DNA of 64,000 nt from Cytobacillus sp. FSL H8-0458 (GTDB taxonomy: Bacteria > Bacillota > Bacilli > Bacillales > Cytobacillaceae). Position numbers and translations under genes: made by a program. The notes beneath the pieces were generated by a model that was not told the origin of the DNA, made no database searches, and was given only the letters and a program-made list of their open reading frames with translations. Where the stretch lies: positions 3,162,001-3,226,000 of the forward strand of contig NZ_JBBOBR010000001.1 of NCBI RefSeq assembly GCF_038002165.1, read 5' to 3'. Shown piece after piece: positions 53,177 to 61,817 of this stretch; positions within the stretch are counted from its first letter, which is position 1; the number at the start of each line of letters is the position of its first letter.

Positions 53177-54058
53177 TTACTCGATGCTTCTCCACAAATA
53201 AAGCGAAGCATAGCTCAAATAAGGATTCCAGCTCTTTGAAAATGTCTCCATTTCCTCCAGAGTCGGTTTCGCTTCTAATTTATATAATTTTTTCAAGGCA
53301 TTCTGGATGCCAATGTCTGCAGCCGGAAAAAGATTTGGCCGGCCAAGCCCGAACATTAAGAAATTCTGGACAGTCCAGGGACCGACACCGCGCAATTTGA
53401 TCAGTTTATCATAAATTTCTTCATCTGAAAGGTTTTTAAGCTCATCAAAGTTTATATTTCCCGCGGCTGTTTCTTTTGCAATGCCAATGACATATTCCGC
53501 CTTCCGTCCGCTGAACTGCAGTTCCCTCAGGTCCTCCACCTTAAGTTCTGCCACTTTTTCAGGCAGCGGATAGAACCACACACCGTCTTGTTCAAAGCCA
53601 AAAGTTCTCACAAACCGTTCTGTCAATGTGTGTGCGAATGTAAGATTCAGCTGCTGGTGAATAATGCATTTCAGAATACAGGCATATGGATCAAAGTCGA
53701 GAACAATAGGTGTTCCATAATGCGCTTCAAATATCGGCTGTAATTCTGTGTTTTGAAAATGCCTGTGAATAGTCTCAAGCGGCAGATGCCATTGGAAAAT
53801 TTCCGATAAGCGCTCAGCTGCTTTTTCTTTTAAGGGGCCATCCGTTCCGGAAATTAAAAATTCCGGCTGTTCCGTCGTTCCGATTGCCTTTACTTCTGCC
53901 ACAACCGGCTGACGCTTAAGCATCAGGGGCACTTTCACAGACCTTTCCTCTATATTAACCTGATTAAGAGGATCGTTCGAAAGCCTGTCCAGTACAAGAT
54001 CAAAATTATAAGGTCCTTCTACTTGTATCTTTTCCAAGAAGAATCCGTCCTTTATCAT
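53177..54058 (-). CDS. DNA-3-methyladenine glycosylase II-like (AlkA/YfjP)
   Basis: This base-excision repair glycosylase of 293 residues removes alkylated bases. The helix-hairpin-helix motif is LIKLRGVGPWTVQNFLMFGLG, with catalytic Asp in FPAADIGIQNAL. The N-terminal AlkA-like domain is present (EGPYNFDLVLDRLSNDP). It is 19 bases from rlmCD and on the same strand, so the two probably form one transcript starting after the 21-bp repeat array. Confidence 0.9.
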   Translation of the reverse strand: MIKDGFFLEKIQVEGPYNFDLVLDRLSNDPLNQVNIEERSVKVPLMLKRQPVVAEVKAIGTTEQPEFLISGTDGPLKEKAAERLSEIFQWHLPLETIHRHFQNTELQPIFEAHYGTPIVLDFDPYACILKCIIHQQLNLTFAHTLTERFVRTFGFEQDGVWFYPLPEKVAELKVEDLRELQFSGRKAEYVIGIAKETAAGNINFDELKNLSDEEIYDKLIKLRGVGPWTVQNFLMFGLGRPNLFPAADIGIQNALKKLYKLEAKPTLEEMETFSKSWNPYLSYASLYLWRSIE

Positions 54059-54144
54059 TTTCCCCGATTATAGCATTTTTTGCTGTTATTTTTCTAAAAT
54101 TGTTCGCTTATGTAAAAATAGACCCTGAAGAACGGGTCTATTTC

Positions 54145-54270
54145 ATGCAAATATTGAAATTCAGCTGTTTTACCGGCCGAAATTGGAGATTTACCGGCCA
54201 TTTTAAGGAAGATACCGGCCAAAGTACATTATTTACCGGCCGAATTAAAGGTTTTACCGGCCAAACCTAA
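54145..54270 (+). CDS. Possible 41-residue microprotein with FTG heptapeptide repeats
   Basis: Five TACCGGCC words lie exactly 21 bases apart (ACCGGCC at 54172, 54193, 54214, 54235, 54256). A plus-strand frame from the ATG at 54145 reads them as FTGRNWR, FTGHFKE, DTGQSTL, FTGRIKG, FTGQT, then stops one base before the pdaA stop codon. No good ribosome site is seen, and a GACCC-GGGTC hairpin overlaps the start region. On the minus strand the same array is open as PV-containing heptads. It may be coding, a protein-binding array spaced by two helical turns, or both. Confidence 0.4.
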   Translation: MQILKFSCFTGRNWRFTGHFKEDTGQSTLFTGRIKGFTGQT

Positions 54271-55062
54271 TCAGTACAGCATCCGCTCCCCAATCGCCTG
54301 CTCCCATGTCAAGTCGTCAAGGCTCTTAAACGTGTACCCGCGTTTTTTCAGATCCTGAATGGCTTTTTCAAGAGCATCGGCATTGTCCTTTGAGACTGTG
54401 TGCAGAAGAAGAATACAGCCCGGGTGGATCTGGCGCATAATATTGTCATAAGAATACTGCCAGCCTTTCTGTCGATCAGTGTGCCAGTCGACAAAAGCAA
54501 GTGACCAGAATACATGCGTGTAGCCTTCCTTTTTAGCAAGAGCCAATGTACGCTCACTGAATATCCCGCGCGGCGGCCGCAGATAAGCCATATGCTTAAC
54601 ACCTGTCAGCTTTTCGGTTTCAGCACGGACCATTTCGAGCTCCTTGATGAATTTCTCATCGCTCACTCTTGTCATATCAGGGTGATGCCAGGAGTGATTG
54701 CCTATGATATGCCCTTCAGCCGCCATCCTCTTGACGAGATCGGGTGCGCTTTTTAAATAATGCCCAGTTACAAAAAAAGCAGCAGGGACATTTTCCTTTT
54801 TTAAAACGTCCAGGACCTGTCCGGTATAGCCGTTTTCATAACCATTATCAAAGGTTAAATAGATCTCCTTTTTGCTTGTATCGCCTTTATAATAAGAGCC
54901 ATGCCTTGCAAGGAGGGAGTCGAGCGGCTTGCCTGCTTCGGCGGACACCTCATTTTTTGCCTTTTTAAATCCCCAATGAACCGGCGAGTTGCCGTAGTTT
55001 GCATAAGCTGTTCCGGAAAAAAACAGAATAAATACACTCAGGAAGATACTTAATTTTTTCAT
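54271..55062 (-). CDS. pdaA: Peptidoglycan N-acetylmuramic acid deacetylase PdaA
   Basis: This exported enzyme of 263 residues, the standard length, starts from the ATG at 55062 behind GGAGGAG. The signal peptide (SIFLSVFILFFSGTAYA) is followed by the NodB/polysaccharide deacetylase domain: TFDNGYENG (metal Asp), GNHSWHHPDMTR (metal His pair) and LRPPRGIFSE. It removes acetyl groups from muramic acid so that muramic-delta-lactam forms in the spore cortex, needed for germination. It is normally sporulation-controlled, and its presence supports a spore-forming host. Confidence 0.93.
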   Translation of the reverse strand: MKKLSIFLSVFILFFSGTAYANYGNSPVHWGFKKAKNEVSAEAGKPLDSLLARHGSYYKGDTSKKEIYLTFDNGYENGYTGQVLDVLKKENVPAAFFVTGHYLKSAPDLVKRMAAEGHIIGNHSWHHPDMTRVSDEKFIKELEMVRAETEKLTGVKHMAYLRPPRGIFSERTLALAKKEGYTHVFWSLAFVDWHTDRQKGWQYSYDNIMRQIHPGCILLLHTVSKDNADALEKAIQDLKKRGYTFKSLDDLTWEQAIGERMLY

Positions 55063-55140
55063 CTGAGCTCCTCCAATATTTTTTCTTAGTGTTTGTGAAT
55101 GAAAAAAAAACATTCACAGGGCCGGCTGGCAAAAATGCAC

Positions 55141-55170
55141 AAAAAAAGAGAGACCGCATGCAGTCTCTCT
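55141..55170 (-). terminator. Terminator of the fumarase gene
   Basis: AGAGAGAC (55147-55154) pairs with GTCTCTCT (55163-55170). The minus-strand 3' side has seven T. Confidence 0.85.
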
Positions 55171-55180
55171 CGTTCCAATA

Positions 55181-56734
55181 TTAAAATACACGCTCTTTAA
55201 ATTGAGCCAATTTCTCAAGTGAAGATTTATCTACATCACGATGAAGGCTGTTGCCGTGGGAATCCATTGTCACAACTGCAGTAAAGCCTTCAACCTTAAG
55301 GTGCCACATAGCTTCAGGAATACCGAATTCCATCAGATCCACACCTTCAACAGACTTGATGCAGTCTGCATAATATTGTGCAGCTCCTCCGATTGCATTT
55401 AAGTAAACGCCGCCATGCTCCTGAAGTGCTGCCAATGTTTTCGGCCCCATTCCGCCTTTTCCAATAACAGCACGGATGCCAAACTTCTTCATGATATCGC
55501 CCTGATAAGGCTCCTCACGTATACTTGTAGTCGGACCGGCTGCTTTGACATGCCACTGGCCGTCTTCATCCTTCATCATAACCGGACCGCAGTGATAAAT
55601 AACCTGTCCATTAAGGTCAACAGGAGCATCATGATCTATCAAATGGTGGTGGATGGCGTCGCGTCCCGTGTACATCATGCCGTTGATTTGAACGACATCA
55701 CCGACCTTAAGACCGCGAATCTGTTCTTCCGTAATCGGCGCCTGCAGTGTCACGATGTTTGTTTGCTCTGCTGTTTCTGCTGCTGCCGCTGTCTCCAGTT
55801 CAGCTTCAGTTGCACCAAAGTCGATGTGCTCGCCTTCCTGGTACATCCATTCATTAATATCGCCAGTTTCCATGCTGACTGCCACGCCAAGTCGGCGGAA
55901 CGCCCAGCAATTATAAGCAACAGATACGAAGAAGCTGGCCGGAATGCGGTTCATCACACCGACTTTACAGCCTAGAAGCGTTGTTTCCCCGCCGAAGCCC
56001 ATTGTTCCGATGCCAAGCTCATTGGCATTTTCCATCACATAATCTTCAAGCTTGCGAAGATCTTCATTCGGGTTCACATCATCTACAGAACGGAACAGCT
56101 GCTCTTTCGCCAGGTCATAGCCTGAAGAGCGGTCTCCCCCAATTCCTACACCGATGAAACCGGCGCTGCAGCCCTGTCCCTGGGCCTGGTAAACAGAGTG
56201 CATGATGCACTTGCGGATTCCATCCAGGTCGCGTCCAGCGCGGCCAAGGCCGTCAAGTTCACATGGAAGGCTGTATTGGATATTTTTATTTTCACAGCCG
56301 CCGCCTTTTAGAATCAGGCGTGCGTCAATATAGTCTTTTTCCCATTGCTCGAATTTAATAACGGGAGTGCCAAAGCCAAGATTGTCCCCGCTGTTGGCTC
56401 CTGTCAAAGAATCAACAGAGTTCGGGCGAAGCTTTCCGTCCTTGGTTGCCTGGACAATTGCGTTTTTAATTGCTTCTTTCATGACCATCTGGTTCGCACC
56501 GACAGGCGTCTTGATTTTGAATGTCGGCAAGCCGGTATCCTGGCAGATTGGCGACACATTATCATCAGCCATTTTAATATTATTGGTAATCGTATCCAGG
56601 CTCATTGCCGCTCTAGTGCCGGCATTTTCTCTTTCTTTCGCTGATTTAATCGCACGGCGCACGTCACGCGGAAGATTTGTGGATGTCTCAACAATCAGCT
56701 GATACATGCTTTCCTGAAATTTGTCGATATTCAT
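55181..56734 (-). CDS. fumA: Class I fumarate hydratase
   Basis: This iron-sulfur-dependent fumarase of 517 residues is the single-chain (alpha and beta fused) form. The alpha part has cluster cysteines in SPICQDTGLPTFKI, GGCENKNIQY and GGETTLLGCKVGV. The beta part has GDVVQINGMMYTGRDA, HCGPVMM and GPTTSIREEPYQGD with the catalytic region GKGGMG. It interconverts fumarate and malate in the citric acid cycle. The tartrate dehydratase alternative is less likely for the fused form. Confidence 0.9.
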   Translation of the reverse strand: MNIDKFQESMYQLIVETSTNLPRDVRRAIKSAKERENAGTRAAMSLDTITNNIKMADDNVSPICQDTGLPTFKIKTPVGANQMVMKEAIKNAIVQATKDGKLRPNSVDSLTGANSGDNLGFGTPVIKFEQWEKDYIDARLILKGGGCENKNIQYSLPCELDGLGRAGRDLDGIRKCIMHSVYQAQGQGCSAGFIGVGIGGDRSSGYDLAKEQLFRSVDDVNPNEDLRKLEDYVMENANELGIGTMGFGGETTLLGCKVGVMNRIPASFFVSVAYNCWAFRRLGVAVSMETGDINEWMYQEGEHIDFGATEAELETAAAAETAEQTNIVTLQAPITEEQIRGLKVGDVVQINGMMYTGRDAIHHHLIDHDAPVDLNGQVIYHCGPVMMKDEDGQWHVKAAGPTTSIREEPYQGDIMKKFGIRAVIGKGGMGPKTLAALQEHGGVYLNAIGGAAQYYADCIKSVEGVDLMEFGIPEAMWHLKVEGFTAVVTMDSHGNSLHRDVDKSSLEKLAQFKERVF

Positions 56735-56912
56735 TGCTTTAGTCCCCTTCCCTTTGCTCCCTATATCGCTATATCTTTTATGAAAATTATAATTATTAAT
56801 CGTCTATCATTATACTCCTATCTTGATTGTATTTAAAGACAAAGGTTGCAATCGTTTACAGGGTGAAAAAGGAAGCTTCGGCAAACAAAAAAGAGCCCTC
56901 AGGCTCCTATTG

Positions 56913-57095
56913 TTAATCGCGGTTATTAAATTCACGGCATTTGGATTCGAGGTCATCGATCATTTCAATCAGACGGTCGATGTCTTCGATTTCAGTGTCT
57001 TCCGGCTCAATAGCTTCCAGTACGTCCAGGAACATATTTAAGCGCTGTTTGAGAAAAGTAACCTGTGAATTTTTATCTTGAATCGGACTGCCCAA
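56913..57095 (-). CDS. SE1561 family small protein
   Basis: This cytoplasmic protein of 60 residues is recognised by its start MGSPIQDKNSQVTFLKQRLN and the acidic helical body (MFLDVLEAIEPEDTEIEDID, LIEMIDDLESKC). The family is conserved in Bacillaceae and staphylococci and has no known function. A predicted coiled coil suggests self-association. A GGAGAG site precedes the start. It stands between fumarase and a divergent DUF421 gene. Confidence 0.82.
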   Translation of the reverse strand: MGSPIQDKNSQVTFLKQRLNMFLDVLEAIEPEDTEIEDIDRLIEMIDDLESKCREFNNRD

Positions 57096-57272
57096 AACGT
57101 TCTCTCCTTTCGTCTCGATTACATCCTACATGAAATCTGCTGTTTCAGCAAATAAGTATTTTTACTTAATATACCCGTCAATGCCACCCTGCAACATGAA
57201 AACTGATTAAAAATCATCCGTTTACTGTCTTCCTTTTAAAGGAATAGAAACTATATAGAAGGGAGGCTAACC

Positions 57273-57791
57273 ATGCTTTTTTCCAGCTGGCAGGACATAT
57301 GGAGAGTTCTCTCGATTGGGGCAATGAGTTATATATTCCTGGTCATATTCCTAAGGATAGCAGGAAAAAGAACCTTAACCAAAATGAATGCATTTGATTT
57401 AGTGGTGACAGTTGCCATCGGATCTACCCTTGCCACTATTTTTCTTAATAAACAGGTATCACTTGCCGAGGGATTGACTGCTTATGTACTATTGATCAGC
57501 CTGCAGTATATCGTAGCCTGGCTATCTCTTCATTCAGCCACATTCAATAAGTTCATAAAAGCCAGTCCAGAACTTCTCTATTATAAAGGCCATTTCGTTG
57601 AATCGGCTTTAAAAGAGAATAGGGTTTTACGATCAGAAGTGCTGCAGGCAGTGCGCTCTGGCGGTCATTCCTCAATGGATGAAATTGAAGCCGTTGTGTT
57701 TGAAACTGACGGCAGTATGTCAGTCATTCAAAGGAGCAGTTCAAACAGCACGATGAGCACCCTTTCAGATATTGGCCAAAAGGAAAGCTGA
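57273..57791 (+). CDS. DUF421 membrane protein (YetF/YcaP-like), short form
   Basis: This membrane protein of 172 residues has three hydrophobic helices (about residues 13-33, 42-65, 68-90), followed by the conserved cytoplasmic DUF421 part (ESALKENRVLRSEVLQAVRSGGHSSMDEIEAVVFETDGSMSVI). The R-x-L-T-K-M-N motif (RTLTKMNAFDLVVTVAIGS) is typical. It lacks the second C-terminal repeat of longer YetF proteins. The function is not established; some relatives affect spore or membrane stress properties. An AGGGAGG site precedes the ATG. Confidence 0.85.
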   Translation: MLFSSWQDIWRVLSIGAMSYIFLVIFLRIAGKRTLTKMNAFDLVVTVAIGSTLATIFLNKQVSLAEGLTAYVLLISLQYIVAWLSLHSATFNKFIKASPELLYYKGHFVESALKENRVLRSEVLQAVRSGGHSSMDEIEAVVFETDGSMSVIQRSSSNSTMSTLSDIGQKES

Positions 57792-57815
57792 TGCCAAAAC
57801 GGCATCAGCTCTTTA
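57786..57815. terminator. Terminator of DUF421 and ggt (convergent)
   Basis: AGCTGATGCC (57786-57795) pairs with GGCATCAGCT (57801-57810), then CTTTATTT. The ggt stop overlaps the arm. Confidence 0.8.
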
Positions 57816-59511
57816 TTTGCTCCTCAGTAATTCCGGCTGCCTTCCCTTCACGGCTGGAGTCAGCCGCTCCATATAAACGGCCTTTCTCCCGGTCGATTTG
57901 GATGGCCTGTACATTTCCGATCCTGCTTGGCTTATCTCCAAATTCATACCCCATGGACTCCATTTCTCCCTTGGATTCCATGCTGATGCCCGGCTCCCAT
58001 TCAATAAGCGGGCCTGTTGTGGCAAAGATCCGGGGTTCTTCAATGGCTTCCTTTAAATTCATGTTATGATCAATAACATTCACGATCGTCTGAAAAACCG
58101 AGCCTATAATGGTTGGTCCGCCTGGAGAACCGAGTGTCAGGACAGGCTGATCATCTTTAAACAGAATCGTCGGGCTTTTACAGCTGACCGGCCGTTTGTC
58201 CGGTTTTGGTTCATTGATGCCGCCAGGGTTGGCATCAAAGTCTGTCAGCTCATTGTTTAATAAAAATCCGTATCCCTTTACCATAATACCTGACCCAAAT
58301 GGGTGCTCAACGGTTGATGTACATGCAGCAATATTGCCCCATTGGTCGACAACTGTGAAATGGGTCGTTTCACTTTTCTCTAAATCATCCGGCTGGCGGA
58401 TAATCTGCTGTGGTTCGCCCTCCTGGTATTTCCATGGGTTCCCAAAATCAATGGCATCATTTCTTCTTTTAAAATTAATGGCTTTGACCCTTTCAGCAAT
58501 ATAATCATCATGCAGCAGCCCTTCAATCGGGAGATCTGAAAATTCCGGATCACCTGAATAGGCAACCTTGTCAGCAAACGCCAACCGCATGGCTTCTGTA
58601 ATCAGATAGTACTTCTCCCAGGACTTTGGATCATATTGGTTTAAGTCAAACTTCTCCAGGATCTTCAGTATTTGAATGACGGTTACACCGCCTGCACTCG
58701 GAGGAGCGGACGATGCAATCTTATAGCCTTTATATTCGCCCCATACCGGTTCATCAATCGTAAGACGGTAATTCTTCAGGTCCTCAAGCGTCATAAAGCC
58801 GCCTTCTTCTTTAAGAGTTTCTACAATGGCTTCAGCAATTTCTCCTTCGTAAAAAGAGGCTACACCTTCTTTTTGCAGAATCCGGAATGTCTTGGCTAAA
58901 TGATCCTTGACTAACCTGTCACCTTCTTTTAGGGATTTGCCTTCAGGGAAATAAAAGGCTTTAGCCTCCTCACCAAGCCTGTAATGAAAGTTCTGAAGGG
59001 CTTCCGCCATTACCCAGTTCACTTCCACACCGCTCTCAGCAGCTTCAATTGCAGGCTGGATCAGATCGGCTAACGGCCTGGAACCATGTTCCTCAAGAGC
59101 TGTATCAAAAGCTTTTAGGATACCCGGAATGCCCACCGCAGACCCATGTGTAGAGCGTTTGCGAAAATCGATCACTTCCCCGCTGTCATCGAGGAACAAC
59201 TCCGGATGCACGCCTTTTGGCGCCCGTGTGTGGCCATCATATATTTTTACATCTTTCTTTTTATTGTCGTATACCATTAAAAATCCGCTTCCGCCAATGC
59301 CTGTCATCATTGGTTCTACGACATTGAGAGCAAATTGGATGGCTGCTGCAGCATCCACTGCATTGCCGCCCTCCCGCAATATTTTTTCACCAATATCTGT
59401 GGCAACTGAATGAGGACTCACGACCATCCCCGCAGTACCAACAGCCGTTTCTCTTTCGTGTGATTGTTTTTCCATATCGTTTGATAATGATTTCCCTCGT
59501 CTATAACCCAT
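57805..59511 (-). CDS. ggt: Gamma-glutamyltranspeptidase
   Basis: This enzyme of 568 residues transfers or hydrolyses gamma-glutamyl groups of glutathione-like compounds. It matures by cutting before the nucleophile Thr382 in ETTHFTVVDQWGN. Substrate-binding parts are GIGGSGF near the N-terminus, RAP (arginine for the gamma-glutamyl carboxylate) and ASSAPPSAGG; LGSPGGPTIIG lies near the C-terminus. No signal peptide is visible, unlike the secreted Bacillus Ggt, so this copy may act inside the cell. The ATG has a GGAGG site 7 bases ahead. Confidence 0.92.
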   Translation of the reverse strand: MGYRRGKSLSNDMEKQSHERETAVGTAGMVVSPHSVATDIGEKILREGGNAVDAAAAIQFALNVVEPMMTGIGGSGFLMVYDNKKKDVKIYDGHTRAPKGVHPELFLDDSGEVIDFRKRSTHGSAVGIPGILKAFDTALEEHGSRPLADLIQPAIEAAESGVEVNWVMAEALQNFHYRLGEEAKAFYFPEGKSLKEGDRLVKDHLAKTFRILQKEGVASFYEGEIAEAIVETLKEEGGFMTLEDLKNYRLTIDEPVWGEYKGYKIASSAPPSAGGVTVIQILKILEKFDLNQYDPKSWEKYYLITEAMRLAFADKVAYSGDPEFSDLPIEGLLHDDYIAERVKAINFKRRNDAIDFGNPWKYQEGEPQQIIRQPDDLEKSETTHFTVVDQWGNIAACTSTVEHPFGSGIMVKGYGFLLNNELTDFDANPGGINEPKPDKRPVSCKSPTILFKDDQPVLTLGSPGGPTIIGSVFQTIVNVIDHNMNLKEAIEEPRIFATTGPLIEWEPGISMESKGEMESMGYEFGDKPSRIGNVQAIQIDREKGRLYGAADSSREGKAAGITEEQIKS

Positions 59512-59604
59512 AATGTAACCTCCAAAAATTGTCCTGTACCTATAATTAAGGGTTACCCCCTCATCGAAAATATAAAACAGCCATCATTAGGAAAAAACAC
59601 CAAT

Positions 59605-59638
59605 AAAAAACCTCCACTCCTAAGAGCAGAGGATTTTT
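59605..59638 (-). terminator. Terminator of the YtxH-like gene
   Basis: AAAAAACCTC pairs with GAGGATTTTT around a loop of about 14 bases, read on the minus strand. Confidence 0.7.
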
Positions 59639-59646
59639 AAAATTTA

Positions 59647-60276
59647 TTACAGGTTGTTGCTGTTTTTTTGAGTCTCAGGACTGTAGGTAACTGCACTTTC
59701 ACCGCGCTCTGCCGGAAAAGCAGTATTTGTGCTGCTCACTGAGCCTGTACCTTGATAGTTTGAGCCTGTGGAAGTTCCACTGTTTTCTACAGGGCTTTCC
59801 ATTAATTCCGAGCCTGCCTCTTTCACTTTTGAACCAATATCAGCCAGCTCGCTTTTCGCTTCCTTCGCTGTTGACATTGCGTCGGTTGACACTTCCTTTA
59901 CCATGTCCATATTGCCGAAAACATCTTCATTTACACGCTGATATAAACTCTGGGCGTCTTTAATGGCATCTTTCAGGGTATTGGAAGCACTCTTGAATTG
60001 GTTAATCATGTTTTCTTTTACATCACCGGGATTTTCCCTTACTTCTGAAATGAGATTGGCTGAAGAATCCTTAAGATCCATCGCTTTCGTTTTCACTTTC
60101 GTTCTTGTTGAGGTATCAAGCATAGCTAAGGCTCCGCCAATAATACCGCCAATCACAATCCCTTTCATCAGCTTGCTGTTTTGTCCATTGTCATAATTCA
60201 TGTCCATATTCTGACCGTAATCTGACCTCAAAGCAGTTGTTGTGTTTGTCGTATTATAAGTGTTATTCTGTTCCAT
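59647..60276 (-). CDS. YtxH-like protein
   Basis: This protein of 209 residues starts from the ATG at 60276, 7 bases after GGAGG; an ATG two codons upstream is too near the site. A glycine-rich hydrophobic segment (LMKGIVIGGIIGGALAML) is followed by a long amphipathic helical region rich in Lys, Asp and Ser (KTKAMDLKDSSANLISEVRE...), then a disordered Ser/Thr/Gly tail. This is the YtxH/GvpP pattern linked to general stress and surface roles in Bacillus. It is poorly conserved and has no enzymatic motif. Confidence 0.72.
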   Translation of the reverse strand: MEQNNTYNTTNTTTALRSDYGQNMDMNYDNGQNSKLMKGIVIGGIIGGALAMLDTSTRTKVKTKAMDLKDSSANLISEVRENPGDVKENMINQFKSASNTLKDAIKDAQSLYQRVNEDVFGNMDMVKEVSTDAMSTAKEAKSELADIGSKVKEAGSELMESPVENSGTSTGSNYQGTGSVSSTNTAFPAERGESAVTYSPETQKNSNNL

Positions 60277-60445
60277 GTTCATTCCTCCTCTTTAGTTAAA
60301 AAGTGTTTCTCGTTTGATATTGAGTTAATTCCCGCAGGAGGAGAAATTAAACGTAATTATGTCATTTTTAGTACTAACTATCGATTGACAATAGATCCCA
60401 AAGATTAAATAATGACAAAGGACTTAGATTTTTAAGGAGCTACAT

Positions 60446-61561
60446 ATGAAAACACAACTTTCACCCATCACACCGGAATATGATCCATGGGAAGCATATT
60501 CCGACATTGATCAGCACGGAAAAATGGTGCTTTCAAATATTGAATTTACCACAACCGTCTTATGCAATATGCGCTGCGAACACTGTGCTGTCGGCTATAC
60601 CCTTCAGCCGAAAGATCCTGACGCACTGCCAATTGATCTGCTTCTGAAAAGGCTGGATAAAATCCCCCTTTTAAGATCACTGAGCATAACAGGCGGGGAG
60701 CCGATGCTTTCCAAAAAATCAGTTGAAAATTATGTTGCGCCGCTGCTGCGCTACGCACACGACAGAGGGGTCAGAACACAGATCAATTCAAATCTGACGC
60801 TTGAGTTAGCCCGTTATGAAAGTATTATTCCTTTTTTGGATGTCCTTCATATTTCTCATAACTGGGGAACGGAGGAGGACTTTATTGAAGGCGGCTTTGC
60901 AATGATGGAACGAAAGCCGACAATAGAACAGCGCCAGCGCCTTTTTTACAGGATGATTGAAAACAGCAGGGAGCTCGTAAAAGCGGGGGTAATGGTTTCC
61001 GCTGAAACCATGCTTAATAAACGGACATTGCCTTATCTTGAGAAAATCCATAAACAGATTACGGAAGAAATGAACTGTCAGCGCCATGAGGTGCATCCTA
61101 TGTATCCCTCAGACTTCGCCTCCTCATTAGAAACGTTAACTCTTGAAGAAATGAGATCAGCCATCCACCATCTTCTCGATGTCCGGAATGAGGATACCTG
61201 GATGCTGTTTGGCACCCTGCCCTTTTATGCCTGCAGCAGCGAGAAGGAAGACCTGGAGCTTCTAAGAAGACTGCACTTATCCAAAAATGTGACGGTCCGT
61301 AATGATCCAGACGGAAGATCACGTCTTAATGTTAATATTTTCACGGGTGATGTCATTGTTACTGACTTTGGTGATACCCCGCCGCTTGGGAATATCCAGA
61401 AAGATCAGCTTGAGGATATTTATCAGAAATGGAGCAGAACGGAACTCGCCGATTCCCTGAACTGTCATTGTGCCGGTATTAAATGCCTTGGCCCTAACGT
61501 TCTTGTGAAGAACAGCTATTATAAAGAAACAAATTTTAAGACGCGACGCTCGAATATCTAA
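60446..61561 (+). CDS. yfkAB: Radical SAM/CxCxxxxC motif protein YfkAB
   Basis: This radical SAM protein of 371 residues has cluster motif LCNMRCEHCAVGY, SITGGEPMLSKKS and ISHNWG within the barrel. The C-terminal part has NCHCAGIKCLGPN, the CxCxxxxC motif that names the family and may bind a second cluster. In Bacillus subtilis the two halves were annotated as yfkA and yfkB; here it is one intact gene. The target is unknown. Ribosome site AAGGAG; a strong terminator follows. Confidence 0.88.
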   Translation: MKTQLSPITPEYDPWEAYSDIDQHGKMVLSNIEFTTTVLCNMRCEHCAVGYTLQPKDPDALPIDLLLKRLDKIPLLRSLSITGGEPMLSKKSVENYVAPLLRYAHDRGVRTQINSNLTLELARYESIIPFLDVLHISHNWGTEEDFIEGGFAMMERKPTIEQRQRLFYRMIENSRELVKAGVMVSAETMLNKRTLPYLEKIHKQITEEMNCQRHEVHPMYPSDFASSLETLTLEEMRSAIHHLLDVRNEDTWMLFGTLPFYACSSEKEDLELLRRLHLSKNVTVRNDPDGRSRLNVNIFTGDVIVTDFGDTPPLGNIQKDQLEDIYQKWSRTELADSLNCHCAGIKCLGPNVLVKNSYYKETNFKTRRSNI

Positions 61562-61568
61562 AAAAATC

Positions 61569-61597
61569 AGCCAGCCCGAATCGTGGGCTGGCTTTAC
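61569..61597 (+). terminator. Terminator of yfkAB
   Basis: AGCCAGCCC (61569-61577) pairs with GGGCTGGCT (61585-61593), then TTA. Confidence 0.8.
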
Positions 61598-61625
61598 TAA
61601 TTACAAAAAAACATCAATTTTGAAC

Positions 61626-61816
61626 GTCGATAACTGCCTAGCTCCACAAGGAACGCTTCGACAGCATCATCATCGCACGGCTAAAAGCGTTAGCTTTTAG
61701 GAGGAGCGCACTACCTCCTCGAGGTGTCGAGGGTGGGCACCAAGGAAAGCTTCCTTGGATGATCTTCGCAGGAACAAGCGATTTTGGCTTGTTCCGAAGG
61801 CGCTTCCGCTTTTCTT
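61626..61816. repeat. Bacillaceae intergenic repeat (191 bp)
   Basis: It starts GTCGATAACTGCCTAGCTCC and ends GCGCTTCCGCTTTTCTT, with several strong hairpins inside (AAAAGCGTTAGCTTTT, CCAAGGAAAGCTTCCTTGG, GGAACAAGC-GCTTGTTCC). From general knowledge, related units starting with CTAGCTCCA are frequent in Bacillaceae genomes. It directly abuts the yfkD stop codon and may end that transcript. Confidence 0.65.
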
Positions 61817-61817
61817 A

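Noticed and set aside
54168-54267. CRISPR array
   Set aside because: The constant word is only 8 bases in a 21-base unit, with no 30-base spacers and no cas genes.
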